Shown: positions 1 through 9,383 of the stretch, piece by piece | Layout of the letters: the number at the start of each line of letters is the position of its first letter | Position numbering within the stretch: position 1 is the first letter of the stretch | NCBI RefSeq assembly: GCF_003048905.1 | Contig: NZ_PIRO01000001.1 | Span: 124,001-188,000 of the forward strand | Length of the DNA stretch: 64,000 nt | DNA from: Campylobacter concisus | GTDB taxonomy: Bacteria > Campylobacterota > Campylobacteria > Campylobacterales > Campylobacteraceae | Direction: 5' to 3' | The notes under the pieces: generated by a model | Database searches by the model: none | Seen by the model: only the letters and a program-made list of their open reading frames with translations | Told to the model about the DNA's origin: nothing | Translations under genes and position numbers: made by a program

Positions 1-409
1 CGCTTTTTATTAAAAATTCGCCCAAGAACGTGCCAAACTCAGCTAAATTCACAAAACCTTCACAAATTTTTTCACCGAGTCGTGAGAAGAAATTTAGACT
101 ATTGTGCGGCGGCATATAGTTAAAATCAATCTTTTCATCATTTAAAAGATCGCCCATTGCCTTTATCTTTTCATCATTTGTAATGATCTCAAATTTCTTA
201 CCATTTAGTGCATTTCTTAAAAGTATCAAAACAGCGTAATCAATGCTTTTTAGCTCACTAAAATCAAATTTAATATTGCCGTTAAGTTTTTGGATTTTTT
301 TAAAAATGCTTTGTAAATTTTTTGCGTCTTTATAGCTAAACTCACCTATAAATTTTATAGTCTGAGCGCTATTTGCGACTACAAAAATGATATCATTTTT
401 ATTTTGCAA
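1..409 (-). CDS. MlaE-family ABC transporter permease with N-terminal STAS-like domain (5' part only)
   Basis: The first 136 codons of a minus-strand gene lie here; the rest runs off the left edge. The start is probably TTG at 409-407, because AAAGGAAC sits just upstream and the nearby ATG (out of frame) soon meets a stop. The first ~100 residues look like a STAS-type domain (FDFSELKSIDYAVLILLRNAL). They are followed by a segment (RLGEKICEGFVNLAEFGTFL) resembling the amphipathic entry helix of MlaE-type lipid-transport permeases. Campylobacterota MlaE proteins commonly carry such an N-terminal STAS domain. The inferred role is inner-membrane permease of a phospholipid or organic-solvent-resistance ABC transporter. 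The membrane segments are not in the window, so the family call is moderate. Confidence 0.6.
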   Translation of the reverse strand, partial: MQNKNDIIFVVANSAQTIKFIGEFSYKDAKNLQSIFKKIQKLNGNIKFDFSELKSIDYAVLILLRNALNGKKFEIITNDEKIKAMGDLLNDEKIDFNYMPPHNSLNFFSRLGEKICEGFVNLAEFGTFLGEFLIKS

Positions 410-487
410 AAAGTTCCTTTGCCTTAAAATTTCTAGATTATATTATAAATTTTGTTAAAATAAAAAATCAGAAAATAAGGGATAACA

Positions 488-1618
488 ATGAAATTTGAAG
501 TTATAAAAAAAGATAAAAACGCAAGGCGTGGTATCCTAACAACTGCCCATAGCGTGATACAAACGCCAGTTTTCATGCCAGTTGGCACGGTTGGTGCGGT
601 TAAAAGCTTAGACGCCTTTGATATGAGTGAAATTTTAGACGCAAAGATAATCTTAGCGAACACCTACCACATGTATCTGCGCCCCGGAAGCAAGGTCGTG
701 CGCGAGTTTGGCGGGCTTCATGGATTTTCTAAGTTTGAGCGCTCTTTTTTAACAGATAGCGGTGGATTTCAGGCATTTTCGCTTAGGTCAAACACTAAAA
801 ACGATGATGGTGGGATAAAATTTAAAAGCCACATCGACGGCAGCACGCACTATTTTACGCCAAAGTCCGTTCTTGATACGCAATACGATCTAGGTAGCGA
901 CATTATGATGATACTTGATGATTTGGTTGCCCTACCTGCTGAGCCAAAGAGGATCGATCTAAGCATAAAGCGAACGATAAAATGGGCAAAAGAGGCGATT
1001 GATTATCATAAATTTATGCAAAGTAAAGGCGTTGGCTTAGAGCAAAACATCTTTGGTATCGTTCAAGGAGGCACTGATTATGAGGCACGTAAATTTTGCG
1101 CCGAAGCTTTAAATGAGCTGTCATTTGATGGCCTTGCAATAGGAGGACTAAGCGTTGGCGAGAGCAACGAGGCGATGTATGACACTGTTGAGGCGGTTAT
1201 GCCATTTATGGATGAGCTAAGGCCGCGTTATCTAATGGGCGTTGGCACGCCAGAGGATCTCGTAGAAAACGTGGAGCGAGGCGTTGATATGTTTGACTGC
1301 GTCATGCCAACAAGAAACGCAAGAAACGGCACGCTCTTTACTAGCTTTGGCAAGATAAATATAAAATCAGCTAAATTTATAAACGACCACGCGCCAATTG
1401 ACCCGCAGTGTCAGTGCTATACCTGCAAACGCTACTCCAGAGGCTATCTAAATCACCTTTTTAAGGCAAGAGAGCTCACATTTTTTAGGCTAGCAAGCCT
1501 TCACAACCTGCACTACTATCTAAATTTGATGAAAGAGATGAGAGAGGCAATAGAAAGAGGCGAATTTACTAAATTTAAGAGAAATTTTTATGCTAAAAGG
1601 GTAAAAAATGAGCTATAA
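488..1618 (+). CDS. tgt: Queuine/preQ1 tRNA-guanine transglycosylase
   Basis: Exchanges guanine 34 for a queuosine precursor (preQ1 in bacteria) in tRNAs with GUN anticodons. The 376 residues are the usual bacterial Tgt length. The general-base Asp lies near residue 90 in TDSGGFQ. The nucleophilic Asp lies near residue 270 in [14 protein letters not shown], and the C-terminal zinc site reads CQCYTC with a later His. GIVQGG and GGLSVGE substrate-loop motifs are present. The ATG at 488 follows AAGGGATAACA. The 3' end overlaps the CorA-like gene by 11 bases, so the two are probably co-transcribed. Highly confident. Confidence 0.97.
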   Translation: MKFEVIKKDKNARRGILTTAHSVIQTPVFMPVGTVGAVKSLDAFDMSEILDAKIILANTYHMYLRPGSKVVREFGGLHGFSKFERSFLTDSGGFQAFSLRSNTKNDDGGIKFKSHIDGSTHYFTPKSVLDTQYDLGSDIMMILDDLVALPAEPKRIDLSIKRTIKWAKEAIDYHKFMQSKGVGLEQNIFGIVQGGTDYEARKFCAEALNELSFDGLAIGGLSVGESNEAMYDTVEAVMPFMDELRPRYLMGVGTPEDLVENVERGVDMFDCVMPTRNARNGTLFTSFGKINIKSAKFINDHAPIDPQCQCYTCKRYSRGYLNHLFKARELTFFRLASLHNLHYYLNLMKEMREAIERGEFTKFKRNFYAKRVKNEL

Positions 1619-2306
1619 AAGTTCAGTTTGTGGATATTTTTATGGCGATGAATACGACTATATTTTGCTTGTTTCTTTCACGCAAAAACAAAGCTATAAA
1701 TTTTTATTTAAAAATGGCAAAATTTATAAAGAAGACTTTGATCACGAATGTGATAAAAACGAGTTTGAAACAGCTCTTAAAAAGCTATGCAATGAATATG
1801 TAAATAAAATTTTAGAGCATCAAGAAGAACTAAACGAGTATGAAAAAATTTACGCTAGTCGAAAAAACTTTAACAAATTTATCAAAAGACACCACTTCTT
1901 AAAATACGAGATTAGAAAATTTCAAAACAAGATATCTCACTTTTATGAGACCCTTTCGATTTGTCAAAGCGAGCAACAAAATTTAAAAAAAGAGCTTAAA
2001 AATAGTACTCATGAGGCAAATGTTTTTAGAACAATGGCCAATGAGTATGCCTGCAGAATAGATGATATTTATACATTTATACAAAGTATAAAAAATGACA
2101 AAATCAATCAAAATATTTACATTTTGACAATGATATCAGCTGTAATGCTACCACTAAATCTGATAACTGGGTTTTTTGGCATGAATACACAAGGCTTGCC
2201 ATTTAATGAAACTAAAAATGCTACTATGATAGTTGTATCAATAATGTTTGGAGTAATTCTTTGTTGTGTTATTTTTTTATTTTGGTATACAAATAAGAAG
2301 AAGTAG
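1608..2306 (+). CDS. CorA-like divalent-cation transporter
   Basis: A 232-residue protein with the CorA signature GMN near residue 193 (GFFGMN) between two C-terminal transmembrane helices. The first helix starts about residue 174 ([17 protein letters not shown]) and the second about residue 207. A long charged coiled-coil region (about 70-150) resembles the stalk helix of CorA funnels. The soluble domain is shorter than in classical CorA (about 316 residues), so this is a compact relative. CorA proteins are pentameric Mg2+/Co2+ channels in the inner membrane, but substrate is not provable here. It overlaps tgt by 11 bases and likely depends on translation of that gene. The 200 bases after its stop hold no plus-strand gene. 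Confidence 0.8.
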   Translation: MSYKSSVCGYFYGDEYDYILLVSFTQKQSYKFLFKNGKIYKEDFDHECDKNEFETALKKLCNEYVNKILEHQEELNEYEKIYASRKNFNKFIKRHHFLKYEIRKFQNKISHFYETLSICQSEQQNLKKELKNSTHEANVFRTMANEYACRIDDIYTFIQSIKNDKINQNIYILTMISAVMLPLNLITGFFGMNTQGLPFNETKNATMIVVSIMFGVILCCVIFLFWYTNKKK

Positions 2307-2470
2307 AAAATAAATAAATTTAGTATATAAGGTATCTGAAACTTTATATAGAAATTTTTATATATTTTAAATTTTTATAGCCTAGCGGTAAAAACAATAA
2401 AAATAAATAGATCTTTATTAATATTAAAATGATAAAAATATTTAAAAAAATTAAATTTAATAAAGAATAT

Positions 2471-2496
2471 TAAAAGTCCTGAATAGACTTCAGGAC
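2471..2496 (-). terminator. Rho-independent terminator after rplS
   Basis: On the minus strand an 8-bp perfect stem (GTCCTGAA / TTCAGGAC) with a 5-base loop (2484-2488) is followed by TTTTAATATT. It lies 12 bases beyond the rplS stop and should end the rpsP-khpA-rimM-trmD-rplS transcript. Confidence 0.8.
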
Positions 2497-2507
2497 AGAT
2501 AGTAAGA

Positions 2508-2864
2508 CTACTTTCTAAGTTCGCGAATCTTAGCAGCTTTACCACGAAGGTCACGTAGATAGAATAATTTAGCTCTTCTAACACGACCTTTTCTAAGAAC
2601 TTTTATCTCTTCAATTGAGTCACTAAAAATTGGGAAAATTCTCTCAACGCCAACACTATTAGCGCCAATTTTTCTAATGATAAATGTTTCGCCGGTACCG
2701 CTACCACGTCTAGCTATACAAATACCTTCAAAATTTTGAATTCTAGTTTTATCGCCTTCGTGAATACGAGTAGCAACACGCAATGTATCTCCTGCACGGA
2801 AGTCAGGAATATTTTTACTAGCAATTTGAGCATTTTCAAATGCTTCAATGTATTTATTTCTCAT
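2508..2864 (-). CDS. rplS: 50S ribosomal protein L19
   Basis: Structural protein of the large ribosomal subunit at the 30S-50S interface. The 118 residues match the family length. Family-typical stretches are [30 protein letters not shown] and [22 protein letters not shown], followed by a basic [18 protein letters not shown] tail. It is the last gene of the classic rpsP-(khpA)-rimM-trmD-rplS ribosome-assembly operon and starts 8 bases after trmD in the reading direction. A terminator follows. Confidence 0.98.
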   Translation of the reverse strand: MRNKYIEAFENAQIASKNIPDFRAGDTLRVATRIHEGDKTRIQNFEGICIARRGSGTGETFIIRKIGANSVGVERIFPIFSDSIEEIKVLRKGRVRRAKLFYLRDLRGKAAKIRELRK

Positions 2865-2872
2865 GTTTTTCC

Positions 2873-3565
2873 TTATTTATGTGGCTTAAGCTTTTGATAT
2901 AAATCAGGGCGAAAGAACCTTGTTTTGCAGTGAGCCATCTTATTTTTTAAAGTGTGGATTTTAGCATGGTTACCCTTTAAAAACTCTGAAACCACAAAGA
3001 TTGATCTAAAATTATCAGGCTTTGTAAAAGATGGGGCTTCAAGCAAATTATCCTCAAAACTCTCAACTTCAAGGCTCATATCGTTTCCTAAAACTCCAGG
3101 TACATTTCTTGATATTGCATCGCTCATACAAAGCGCAGGAAGCTCTCCACCAGTTAAAACAAAATCACCTATACAAAAAACTTCATCTGCCCAAAGCTCA
3201 ACAACTCGTTCATCAAGACCTTCATATCTACTGCAAACAAAACAAATGTGATCTTTTTTAGAAAGCCTCTTTGCATCATTTTGATTAAATCTTTTACCAA
3301 CTGGCGTCAAAAATATCACGTGAGTATTTTTATCTTTTGCTTTTAGAAATTTGATCGACTCATCCAAAGGCTGTGGAAACATCAAAAGCCCTGCTCCGCC
3401 TCCGATCATATAATCATCAACTTTATTATGCTTATCTTTAGTAAAATTTCTTGGATTTATAAAATCGATTTCAATAAATTTATTACTAATCGCACGTTTT
3501 AAAATAGAATCACAAAAATAAGGTTTAACTAAATTTTCAAAAAGTGTAATAAATGTAAATTTCAT
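2873..3565 (-). CDS. trmD: tRNA (guanine-37-N1)-methyltransferase
   Basis: Methylates G37 next to the anticodon with S-adenosylmethionine, preventing +1 frameshifts. The 230-residue protein shows the SPOUT trefoil-knot motifs: GGGAGLLM near residue 57, [10 protein letters not shown] near 112 and [14 protein letters not shown] near 132. The N-terminus [17 protein letters not shown] is typical. The gene overlaps rimM by 4 bases (start 3565, rimM stop 3562), showing tight coupling in the operon. Confidence 0.98.
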   Translation of the reverse strand: MKFTFITLFENLVKPYFCDSILKRAISNKFIEIDFINPRNFTKDKHNKVDDYMIGGGAGLLMFPQPLDESIKFLKAKDKNTHVIFLTPVGKRFNQNDAKRLSKKDHICFVCSRYEGLDERVVELWADEVFCIGDFVLTGGELPALCMSDAISRNVPGVLGNDMSLEVESFEDNLLEAPSFTKPDNFRSIFVVSEFLKGNHAKIHTLKNKMAHCKTRFFRPDLYQKLKPHK

Positions 3566-4092
3566 GAATTTTCTAAAATGGATATAGCACCTTTTACCAA
3601 AATCTCTTCATTATCTAAATTTACACTTATAATAAAATGCTCTAAATATGGAATGTAAAAATTCTTTGGATTGCCGCTCATAATAAGCTTTTCATCTGTT
3701 TTTATGTATAAAAGTGAATTTGCAAAATTATCTTGGATATCTTCTACAATACCCAAAATTTCACCATTTTCTATAACTTTTAAGCCAATAATATCAAACT
3801 GAAAAAATTCATTTTTTTTTAATTTGCAGTTTTTTCTAGTGAGCTCTTTTGTGGTGTATATAGTTCTATTTACAAGCGCTTTAGCAAGATCTAAGTCATC
3901 AAAATTTTCAAACAAAACCAGTTCTTTTTGTCTATTGTAGTCTTTTATAGTCAGCTGATCATTGTTTTTGTCAAAAAAGGTTGCACCTTTTTTAAACTGT
4001 TCTGGGAAGTCGCTCTTATTGTGAAGCTTTAAATAGCCCTTTAAACCAACACATCTTCCGATGGTAGCGACTTCAACAATATCACTATTCAA
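3562..4092 (-). CDS. rimM: 16S rRNA processing / 30S maturation protein RimM
   Basis: Assembly factor for the 30S head domain that binds S19. The 176 residues fit the family. The N-terminal RimM barrel opens with [19 protein letters not shown], and a C-terminal PRC-barrel region includes [18 protein letters not shown] and a YIPYLEHFI-type motif. It lies between khpA (8-base overlap) and trmD (4-base overlap). The sequence is divergent, as usual for campylobacters, but context settles the identity. Confidence 0.93.
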   Translation of the reverse strand: MNSDIVEVATIGRCVGLKGYLKLHNKSDFPEQFKKGATFFDKNNDQLTIKDYNRQKELVLFENFDDLDLAKALVNRTIYTTKELTRKNCKLKKNEFFQFDIIGLKVIENGEILGIVEDIQDNFANSLLYIKTDEKLIMSGNPKNFYIPYLEHFIISVNLDNEEILVKGAISILENS

Positions 4093-4327
4093 TAGCTTTT
4101 ACCGTTACTCTATAGCTTGTATTATCTTTGGCTTTACAACCAATAATAACAGTCTTTATAGCGTTTATCATTTTGCCATCTTTGCCGATAAGTTTTCCCG
4201 TATCAACCTTATCAGCACTTATAATTATCTCAGCAAAATTTTCACCAAGTTCGTGGCGATCAACACTTACTTTATCAGGAAAATCAGCAATTAACTTGGC
4301 GTATTCGTATAAAAAATTTTTAACCAT
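4085..4327 (-). CDS. khpA: KH-domain RNA-binding protein KhpA
   Basis: An 80-residue single type-II KH domain. The RNA-binding GxxG loop appears as GKDGKMI near residue 48, inside VDTGKLIGKDGKMINAIKTV. Such small KH proteins (KhpA, formerly YlqC) are encoded between rpsP and rimM in many bacteria and bind structured RNAs. The ATG at 4327 shares its first base with the last base of the rpsP stop codon, and the 3' end overlaps rimM by 8 bases. Confidence 0.92.
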   Translation of the reverse strand: MVKNFLYEYAKLIADFPDKVSVDRHELGENFAEIIISADKVDTGKLIGKDGKMINAIKTVIIGCKAKDNTSYRVTVKAIE

Positions 4328-4554
4328 TATTTTGTAATTTGTGCAACTCTATCGCTAAGTTTAGCACCAACGCTTTTCCAGTAATCTAGTCTCTCTTTGT
4401 TGAAATTTATAACATTTGGCTCAACCATAGGGTTGTAATAGCCAATACTTTCTATCCAGCCACTATCACGTCTTTTTCTGCTATCTGTAACAACTATACG
4501 ATAAAAAGGTCTTTTCTTACGTCCCATTCTTGTTAGTCTTACTACTGTTGCCAT
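4327..4554 (-). CDS. rpsP: 30S ribosomal protein S16
   Basis: A 75-residue S16, first gene of the ribosomal operon. The family-defining start [20 protein letters not shown] is followed by [19 protein letters not shown] and a region ending in [15 protein letters not shown] strong ribosome-binding site (AAGAGGAG on the minus strand, about 4563-4570) precedes the ATG. Length and sequence are ordinary. Confidence 0.98.
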   Translation of the reverse strand: MATVVRLTRMGRKKRPFYRIVVTDSRKRRDSGWIESIGYYNPMVEPNVINFNKERLDYWKSVGAKLSDRVAQITK

Positions 4555-4588
4555 ATTATATTTCTCCTCTTGTTTTTAAATAAAGCTT

Positions 4589-4615
4589 AAATTTAGATAA
4601 CAAATATCCAAATTT
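4589..4615 (-). terminator. Hairpin between ffh and rpsP (possible terminator or leader structure)
   Basis: On the minus strand AAATTTGGATA and TATCTAAATTT pair over 11 bp with one G-U pair around a 5-base loop. It sits 12 bases past the ffh stop and before rpsP. The downstream T content is modest, so it could be a weak terminator, an attenuator or a processing site. Confidence 0.4.
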
Positions 4616-4626
4616 AAACCCTTTTA

Positions 4627-5967
4627 TCAAACAGGTCTTTTTAAATTTGCTTGAGAAAGCATATTTGTAAGTCCTTTTACTCCACCTTTTCCTGAAAATT
4701 TCTTAGCAAGTTTTGAGGCACTTTCAAACTGCTTTAAAAACCGATTTACCTCTATCTGAGAAAGTCCAGAGCCAACCGCTAAACGTCTTTTTCTACTATT
4801 ATTTAAAAGTTCAGGATTTTCACGCTCCTTTTGCGTCATAGAGTTTATCATAGCCTTAATATGTAAAATTTCTTTTGAATTATCAAGATCTATATCTTTT
4901 ATCTGATTTGCAATATTTGAAAGACCAGGTATCATTCCCATCAAAGACTTCATGCTGCCAAGCTTTTTAACACTCTCCATCTGATCTAAAAAGTCATTAA
5001 AGTTAAACTGACCTTTTTTTATCTTTTGTTTTAGACGTTTTGCCTCTTTCTCATCTATAATAGTCGATGTTTTCTCTATCAAAGTGGCCAAGTCACCCTC
5101 GCCCATTATACGGCTTACAATGCGGTCTGGTATAAAACTCTCGATATCAGCTACTTTCTCGCCAGTACCGATAAATCTAAGTGGAATATTTAGCTGTTTT
5201 GCAATACTAATAGCTACGCCACCCTTCGAGTCAGAATCAAATTTAGAAAGGATAACTCCAGAAATTCCCAAAATTTCATTAAAACTTGTAGCTGTTTTTA
5301 CAGCATCTTGACCACTCATAGCATCAGCTACGTAAAAAATTTCATGTGGATTTATCGCATTTTTTACATCTTTTATCTCTTGCATCAACTTTTCATCGAT
5401 CGCAAGACGACCAGCGGTATCCACTAAAAGCACATCATAAAGACCACTTTTTGCTTTTTCTAGTGCTTCTTTTGCTACTTTTATAGGGTTGTTTTCGTTT
5501 TCTATATAAAAAAGATCGATCTCATTTGCAACGCAGAGCTGTCTTAGCTGCTCAACTGCCGCTAATCTTTGCAAGTCACAAGCTGCAACTAAAACTTTTT
5601 TCTTTCTTAGCTTTAGATAGTTTGCAAGTTTGATAGTTGTCGTTGTTTTACCGCTACCTTGCAAGCCAGCCATCAAAACAATGGTCGGTGCAACTGGCGC
5701 ATAGACAAAGCCTTGGTTGCCTGGAGCTGTTAAGATAGTTGTTAAATTTGACTTGATCGCATCTAGAAAATTCTTTTGACCAACGCCAGTTTGCTTTAGT
5801 TCGCTTTCAATAGACACAAGTAGATCTTTAGTGACTTTGTGATGAACATCGGCTTTTAAAAGAGCTTTTTTAAGCACGTCAAGTGCGTTTTTTAGAGCTT
5901 TTTCGTCATCTACAAAACGTATCTTGCTAACTGCTAATCTAAAAGACTCGCTAATTTGTTCGAACAC
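4627..5967 (-). CDS. ffh: Signal recognition particle GTPase (Ffh/SRP54)
   Basis: Binds signal sequences of nascent membrane proteins and 4.5S RNA and delivers ribosomes to FtsY. The 446 residues comprise an N-terminal helical domain (about 1-85) and a G domain. The G domain holds GLQGSGKTTTTIKLA near residue 100, DLQRLAAVEQL, the DTAGRL box near 185 and SKFDSDSKGGVA near 242. A methionine-rich M domain runs from about 300 (LGSMKSLMGMIPG). It lies upstream of rpsP in the same orientation, the usual arrangement in campylobacters. Confidence 0.98.
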   Translation of the reverse strand: MFEQISESFRLAVSKIRFVDDEKALKNALDVLKKALLKADVHHKVTKDLLVSIESELKQTGVGQKNFLDAIKSNLTTILTAPGNQGFVYAPVAPTIVLMAGLQGSGKTTTTIKLANYLKLRKKKVLVAACDLQRLAAVEQLRQLCVANEIDLFYIENENNPIKVAKEALEKAKSGLYDVLLVDTAGRLAIDEKLMQEIKDVKNAINPHEIFYVADAMSGQDAVKTATSFNEILGISGVILSKFDSDSKGGVAISIAKQLNIPLRFIGTGEKVADIESFIPDRIVSRIMGEGDLATLIEKTSTIIDEKEAKRLKQKIKKGQFNFNDFLDQMESVKKLGSMKSLMGMIPGLSNIANQIKDIDLDNSKEILHIKAMINSMTQKERENPELLNNSRKRRLAVGSGLSQIEVNRFLKQFESASKLAKKFSGKGGVKGLTNMLSQANLKRPV

Positions 5968-6029
5968 TAATCACCTTTCTAAGTTGTTATTAAAGGGCGT
6001 ATATTACTAAATAATTTCTTTATTGCTCT

Positions 6030-6788
6030 TTAAATTTCAAATTTATTAGATAGCTCAAATCCAAGAGAGTTAAATTCTTTTTGGATCGGCGCTTTAAATT
6101 TATAGTTTAAAAGAGCGATAGAATAAGCATGCAAAAACATTCTATTTGCCCTATTCTTGCCGTATTTCTCATCGCCAACGATAGGTAAATTTAAGCTAGC
6201 CAAATGCACTCTTATCTGGTGCGTTCTGCCTGTTTTTATGGCAACTTTTACAAGCGTTTTTTTACCTGTAACCATGAGTGGTGAAATTTCGCTGATCGCC
6301 TCTTTGCCATCTTTTGATATCTTTGAAAAAGCGCCATTTTTATTTTTTATCGTTAAGATTGGCTCATTTACGACCACTTCCTCGCTCATGATACCTCTAA
6401 CTGCGGCCACATAAATTTTCTCAACCTTCATCTTTTTAAACTCATTTATAGCAAGCACTGCGAATTCATTATTTTTTACAAGAAGTAGCACGCCACTCGT
6501 ATCTTTATCGAGCCTATGAAGGAGTGGAAATTTATAAATTTGACTGATTTTTTCGCTAGTTATAGCAGCAGGCTTGTTTATGGCTATTAAATTTTCATCT
6601 TCAAATATAACGCTTGGCTTTGGCATCTCTTCGACGCTAAATTTGGTGTTTTCGCTCATTAGTGCACGAGCGATCATCACCTTTTGGCCCTTAGCATAGA
6701 CAAGGCCACTATCTATTAGCTCCTTTGCCTCATTGTTTGAGATATTTTTTTGTTTGGCTAAAATTTTATACGCTTTTTCTTCACTCAT
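6030..6788 (-). CDS. RluA-family rRNA/tRNA pseudouridine synthase
   Basis: Converts specific uridines in rRNA or tRNA to pseudouridine. The 252 residues carry an N-terminal S4-like segment (about 1-50) and the RluA catalytic domain. The catalytic Asp lies in HRLDKDTSGVLLL near residue 95, and GRTHQIRVHLA near 190 is the family's second motif. The exact target (RluC, RluD or TruC type) cannot be read from sequence. Its ATG overlaps the waaA stop by 4 bases, so the two are translationally coupled. Confidence 0.9.
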   Translation of the reverse strand: MSEEKAYKILAKQKNISNNEAKELIDSGLVYAKGQKVMIARALMSENTKFSVEEMPKPSVIFEDENLIAINKPAAITSEKISQIYKFPLLHRLDKDTSGVLLLVKNNEFAVLAINEFKKMKVEKIYVAAVRGIMSEEVVVNEPILTIKNKNGAFSKISKDGKEAISEISPLMVTGKKTLVKVAIKTGRTHQIRVHLASLNLPIVGDEKYGKNRANRMFLHAYSIALLNYKFKAPIQKEFNSLGFELSNKFEI

Positions 6789-7972
6789 AAAGTGCTCCTT
6801 ATATCTTCTATGATTGCATCAGCGCTAGCCTGTACGGCGATCTTGCTCTTTTTGGCACTACTATCTATTATGCCGCCGATCTCGCTAGCTTTTGCGATGT
6901 AGATGTTTTCAACTAGGCTAAATAACGCCTTTTGGTTAAATATAAACTCACCACTTAGTATTACCGGGTTAAATTGTGCGCACTCGATTGGATTATGCCC
7001 ACCGATATTTGGCACAAAACTGCCTCCAAGCACGACTATATCGCTAATAGCATAGACATTTACAAGCTCACCTAAAGTGTCAAGCAAATTTACTTTAGCT
7101 TCAAATTTATACGTTTGACTAAATTTCGCAAAGCTAAAATCATACTTTTTGGCGTACTCTATTGCTATCTTCTCAACCTCTGCAAACCTTTCAGGATGGC
7201 GTGGTGCGATGATTAAAAGATCGTTTTCTTTTAAATTTAAATTATCTAAAATCATCTCTTCTTCACCAGCATGCGTGCTTGCTAGCACGATCACTCTAGC
7301 TTTTGGCTTTTCATAAATTTTATTCACACTTGGTAAAAACGCAGCTTTTATGTTGCCAACGACCTCTATTTCACCTGCACCAAGCGACTTTAGCCGCTCT
7401 TTATCAAGCTCGCTTTGGGCGTAAATTTTATCTATAAATTTAAAAAGATATCTGTAAAAAAAGCCAAATTTCAAGTAGCTTTTGTAGCTTCTATCTGAAA
7501 TTCTAGCGTTTATAAGGATCACGCGACTGCCTTTTAGCTTCGCCATGAAAACCAGCATAAGCCAAAGCTCAGCCTCAAAAATGACTAAAATTTTGCTCTT
7601 TTTTAACCAAAATGGCAAGAAAATTTCAAATGGCAAAAATCTCGTGTTAGAGCAAATTTTGCTTGCCGCTTCAAAGCCCGTATTTGTCACAACGCTTATG
7701 GCTTTGCTGTCAAATTTTTGCATCAAAGGTTTAAGTGCCTGCACCTCGCCAAATGAACAAGCGTGAAAATGAACATCTGCATCTTGAAATTTAGGATTAT
7801 TAAAGAGGAAAAAACGTGCTGGAATCGACTTATGATACTTTTTTTTAAAACTTAAAAAAAATAAAAAGATAGCCCCAAAGAGATAGAGTATTGAGGCTAG
7901 AAAGTAATATATTATTATCACGAAATGTGTTATTGCTCTTGTTTGTATAAAATTCTGCCACAATGCGGACAT
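6785..7972 (-). CDS. waaA: 3-deoxy-D-manno-octulosonic acid (Kdo) transferase
   Basis: Transfers Kdo from CMP-Kdo to lipid A, the first inner-core step of LOS. A single N-terminal membrane anchor (about residues 19-42) precedes a GT-B glycosyltransferase fold. Family motifs are HACSFGEVQALKPL near residue 90, the EAELWLM region, IAPRHPER near 255 and GGSFVPNIGGHNPIE near 325. The 5' end overlaps the zinc-ribbon gene by 43 bases. An alternative GTG start at 7921 would remove the overlap but lacks a clear ribosome-binding site, so the true start is uncertain. Function is well supported. Confidence 0.92.
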   Translation of the reverse strand: MSALWQNFIQTRAITHFVIIIYYFLASILYLFGAIFLFFLSFKKKYHKSIPARFFLFNNPKFQDADVHFHACSFGEVQALKPLMQKFDSKAISVVTNTGFEAASKICSNTRFLPFEIFLPFWLKKSKILVIFEAELWLMLVFMAKLKGSRVILINARISDRSYKSYLKFGFFYRYLFKFIDKIYAQSELDKERLKSLGAGEIEVVGNIKAAFLPSVNKIYEKPKARVIVLASTHAGEEEMILDNLNLKENDLLIIAPRHPERFAEVEKIAIEYAKKYDFSFAKFSQTYKFEAKVNLLDTLGELVNVYAISDIVVLGGSFVPNIGGHNPIECAQFNPVILSGEFIFNQKALFSLVENIYIAKASEIGGIIDSSAKKSKIAVQASADAIIEDIRSTL

Positions 7973-8637
7973 GTAACGATATCTTCGCCCTTGATAACAG
8001 CAGAAAAAGTTTTGTCATTTATCTGCATAAAGCAACCATAACAAGCTTGTTTTTTTACAGGAACAACAGCTGTGTTATGAGCCCATTTTCTAATTTTTTC
8101 ATAAAATGCGAGAATTTTTTGATTCATAGTGGCGATAAGCTTGTCTTTTTTGGCATAAACTTCTTCACGTTCTTTCCCAATATTTTCAAGCTCAGATGAA
8201 GTTTTACTTTTTATATTTTTTAAATTCTCTTCAAGTTCAGTTTTTTTTGCACCAAGCTCATCTTTTTGACTATTTTTACTATCTATTAGTTTCTCAAGTC
8301 TAGTAATCTCTTCATTTGCAGCCTCAAGTTGCTCTTTTGCAATATCTTCTTCAAGACTTAGAGCTTTTATCTCCTTTTCGCTTTTTGCACTTGAGCTTTT
8401 TTTAGCTACATCTTTTATCTTAGCACTAAACTCGGCTATATGAGCATTTGTTCCTGATCTTTGAGATTTTAAGTCACTTACCTCTTCATCTAGTCTTTCT
8501 ATATTAGCCGTTATGTTTTCGCACTCTTCTTCTATATTTTTATAAGCCTTTTCTATGTCTTGAATGCGTGGTATAAAGCCATCTATTTGTTTATCAAGAT
8601 CAGATAATTCAACTAATTGTTGTAAGTATTTATTCAT
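7930..8637 (-). CDS. Coiled-coil protein with C4-type zinc ribbon
   Basis: About 235 residues. Residues ~10-170 form a long, strongly charged coiled coil (repeats of E, K and L heptads). The C-terminal zinc ribbon has two CxxC pairs: CYGC and CPHC. I chose the ATG at 8635-8637 because AAGGAAA lies just upstream; the longer reading would begin inside the Nif3 gene's end. Campylobacter and Helicobacter homologues (HP0958/FlgZ type) have this architecture. In H. pylori the protein binds RpoN and flaA mRNA and is needed for flagella. That role is an inference for this species, but it fits the sigma-54 flagellar genes elsewhere in the window. Confidence 0.85.
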   Translation of the reverse strand: MNKYLQQLVELSDLDKQIDGFIPRIQDIEKAYKNIEEECENITANIERLDEEVSDLKSQRSGTNAHIAEFSAKIKDVAKKSSSAKSEKEIKALSLEEDIAKEQLEAANEEITRLEKLIDSKNSQKDELGAKKTELEENLKNIKSKTSSELENIGKEREEVYAKKDKLIATMNQKILAFYEKIRKWAHNTAVVPVKKQACYGCFMQINDKTFSAVIKGEDIVTCPHCGRILYKQEQ

Positions 8638-8654
8638 AATGTTTCCTTTTTTTG

Positions 8655-9377
8655 TTAGCAATATGTAAATGGATTTTTAGAATTGCGTATTATAACTTCA
8701 ATTTTCAGATTTTGCAAATATTTTGCTAAAAAATCACCAAAATAACGTTCACTTTCATAGTGATTTATATCGATTAAATTTAGCCCGTTTTCCTTTGCAT
8801 AAAGGGCTTGATGATACTTTAGATCACCCGTTAAAAAGACGTCTGCTTTTACATCTTGTATGAGATCTCCGCCACTTCCAGTACAGATACAAATTTTAGA
8901 AATTTCATCTTTTGCATGAACTACTCTTAATTTTTCTAGCCCAAGTTTTTCTTTTACAAATTTGCAAAGCTCACTAAATTTCATCTTCACATCAGCATAG
9001 ATCAAAAAGCCATCTTTGCTTGAAATTTCAAGCCCCAAAACCTGCATCACAAATTTTTCATTTAAAAATGCAAGGTCAGCGTTTGTATGAAGCGAAATAA
9101 GCGAGATATTTTTTATCATCATCTCTCTTATGAGTGAGCTTGGATAAAAGCTGTAGTCTAGGCTTTTTAGCCCCTTAAAAATGAGCGGATGGTGAGTGAT
9201 AATAAGCGAATTTGGCAAGACATTTTGCAAAAGTTCGCTATCTAAATCAAGACTCATATAAATTCGCTCAAATTCGCTATCAAATGAGCCAACTTGTAGG
9301 CCACTATTGTCCCAGGACTCTTGGCTCGCAAATGGGCAAATTTCATCTAAAATTTTATAAATTTCAGCTATTTTCAT
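8655..9377 (-). CDS. Nif3-like dinuclear metal centre protein
   Basis: A 240-residue member of the Nif3/YbgI/DUF34 family, often annotated as GTP cyclohydrolase I type 2-like; the biochemical role remains open. Typical sequences are SQESWDNSGLQVG near residue 18, SLDLD, ITHHPLIFKG near 63 (metal-binding His pair), SLHTNADLA near 97 and the C-terminal DINHYESER that supplies further metal ligands. I used the ATG at 9377; a TTG one codon upstream is the alternative. The gene begins 6 bases after glyQ and ends just before the zinc-ribbon gene. Confidence 0.88.
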   Translation of the reverse strand: MKIAEIYKILDEICPFASQESWDNSGLQVGSFDSEFERIYMSLDLDSELLQNVLPNSLIITHHPLIFKGLKSLDYSFYPSSLIREMMIKNISLISLHTNADLAFLNEKFVMQVLGLEISSKDGFLIYADVKMKFSELCKFVKEKLGLEKLRVVHAKDEISKICICTGSGGDLIQDVKADVFLTGDLKYHQALYAKENGLNLIDINHYESERYFGDFLAKYLQNLKIEVIIRNSKNPFTYC

Positions 9378-9383
9378 CAAATT

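Noticed and set aside
2307-2470. Possible RNA gene between the CorA-like gene and rplS
   Set aside because: Very AT-rich with no stable stem other than the rplS terminator at 2471-2496.
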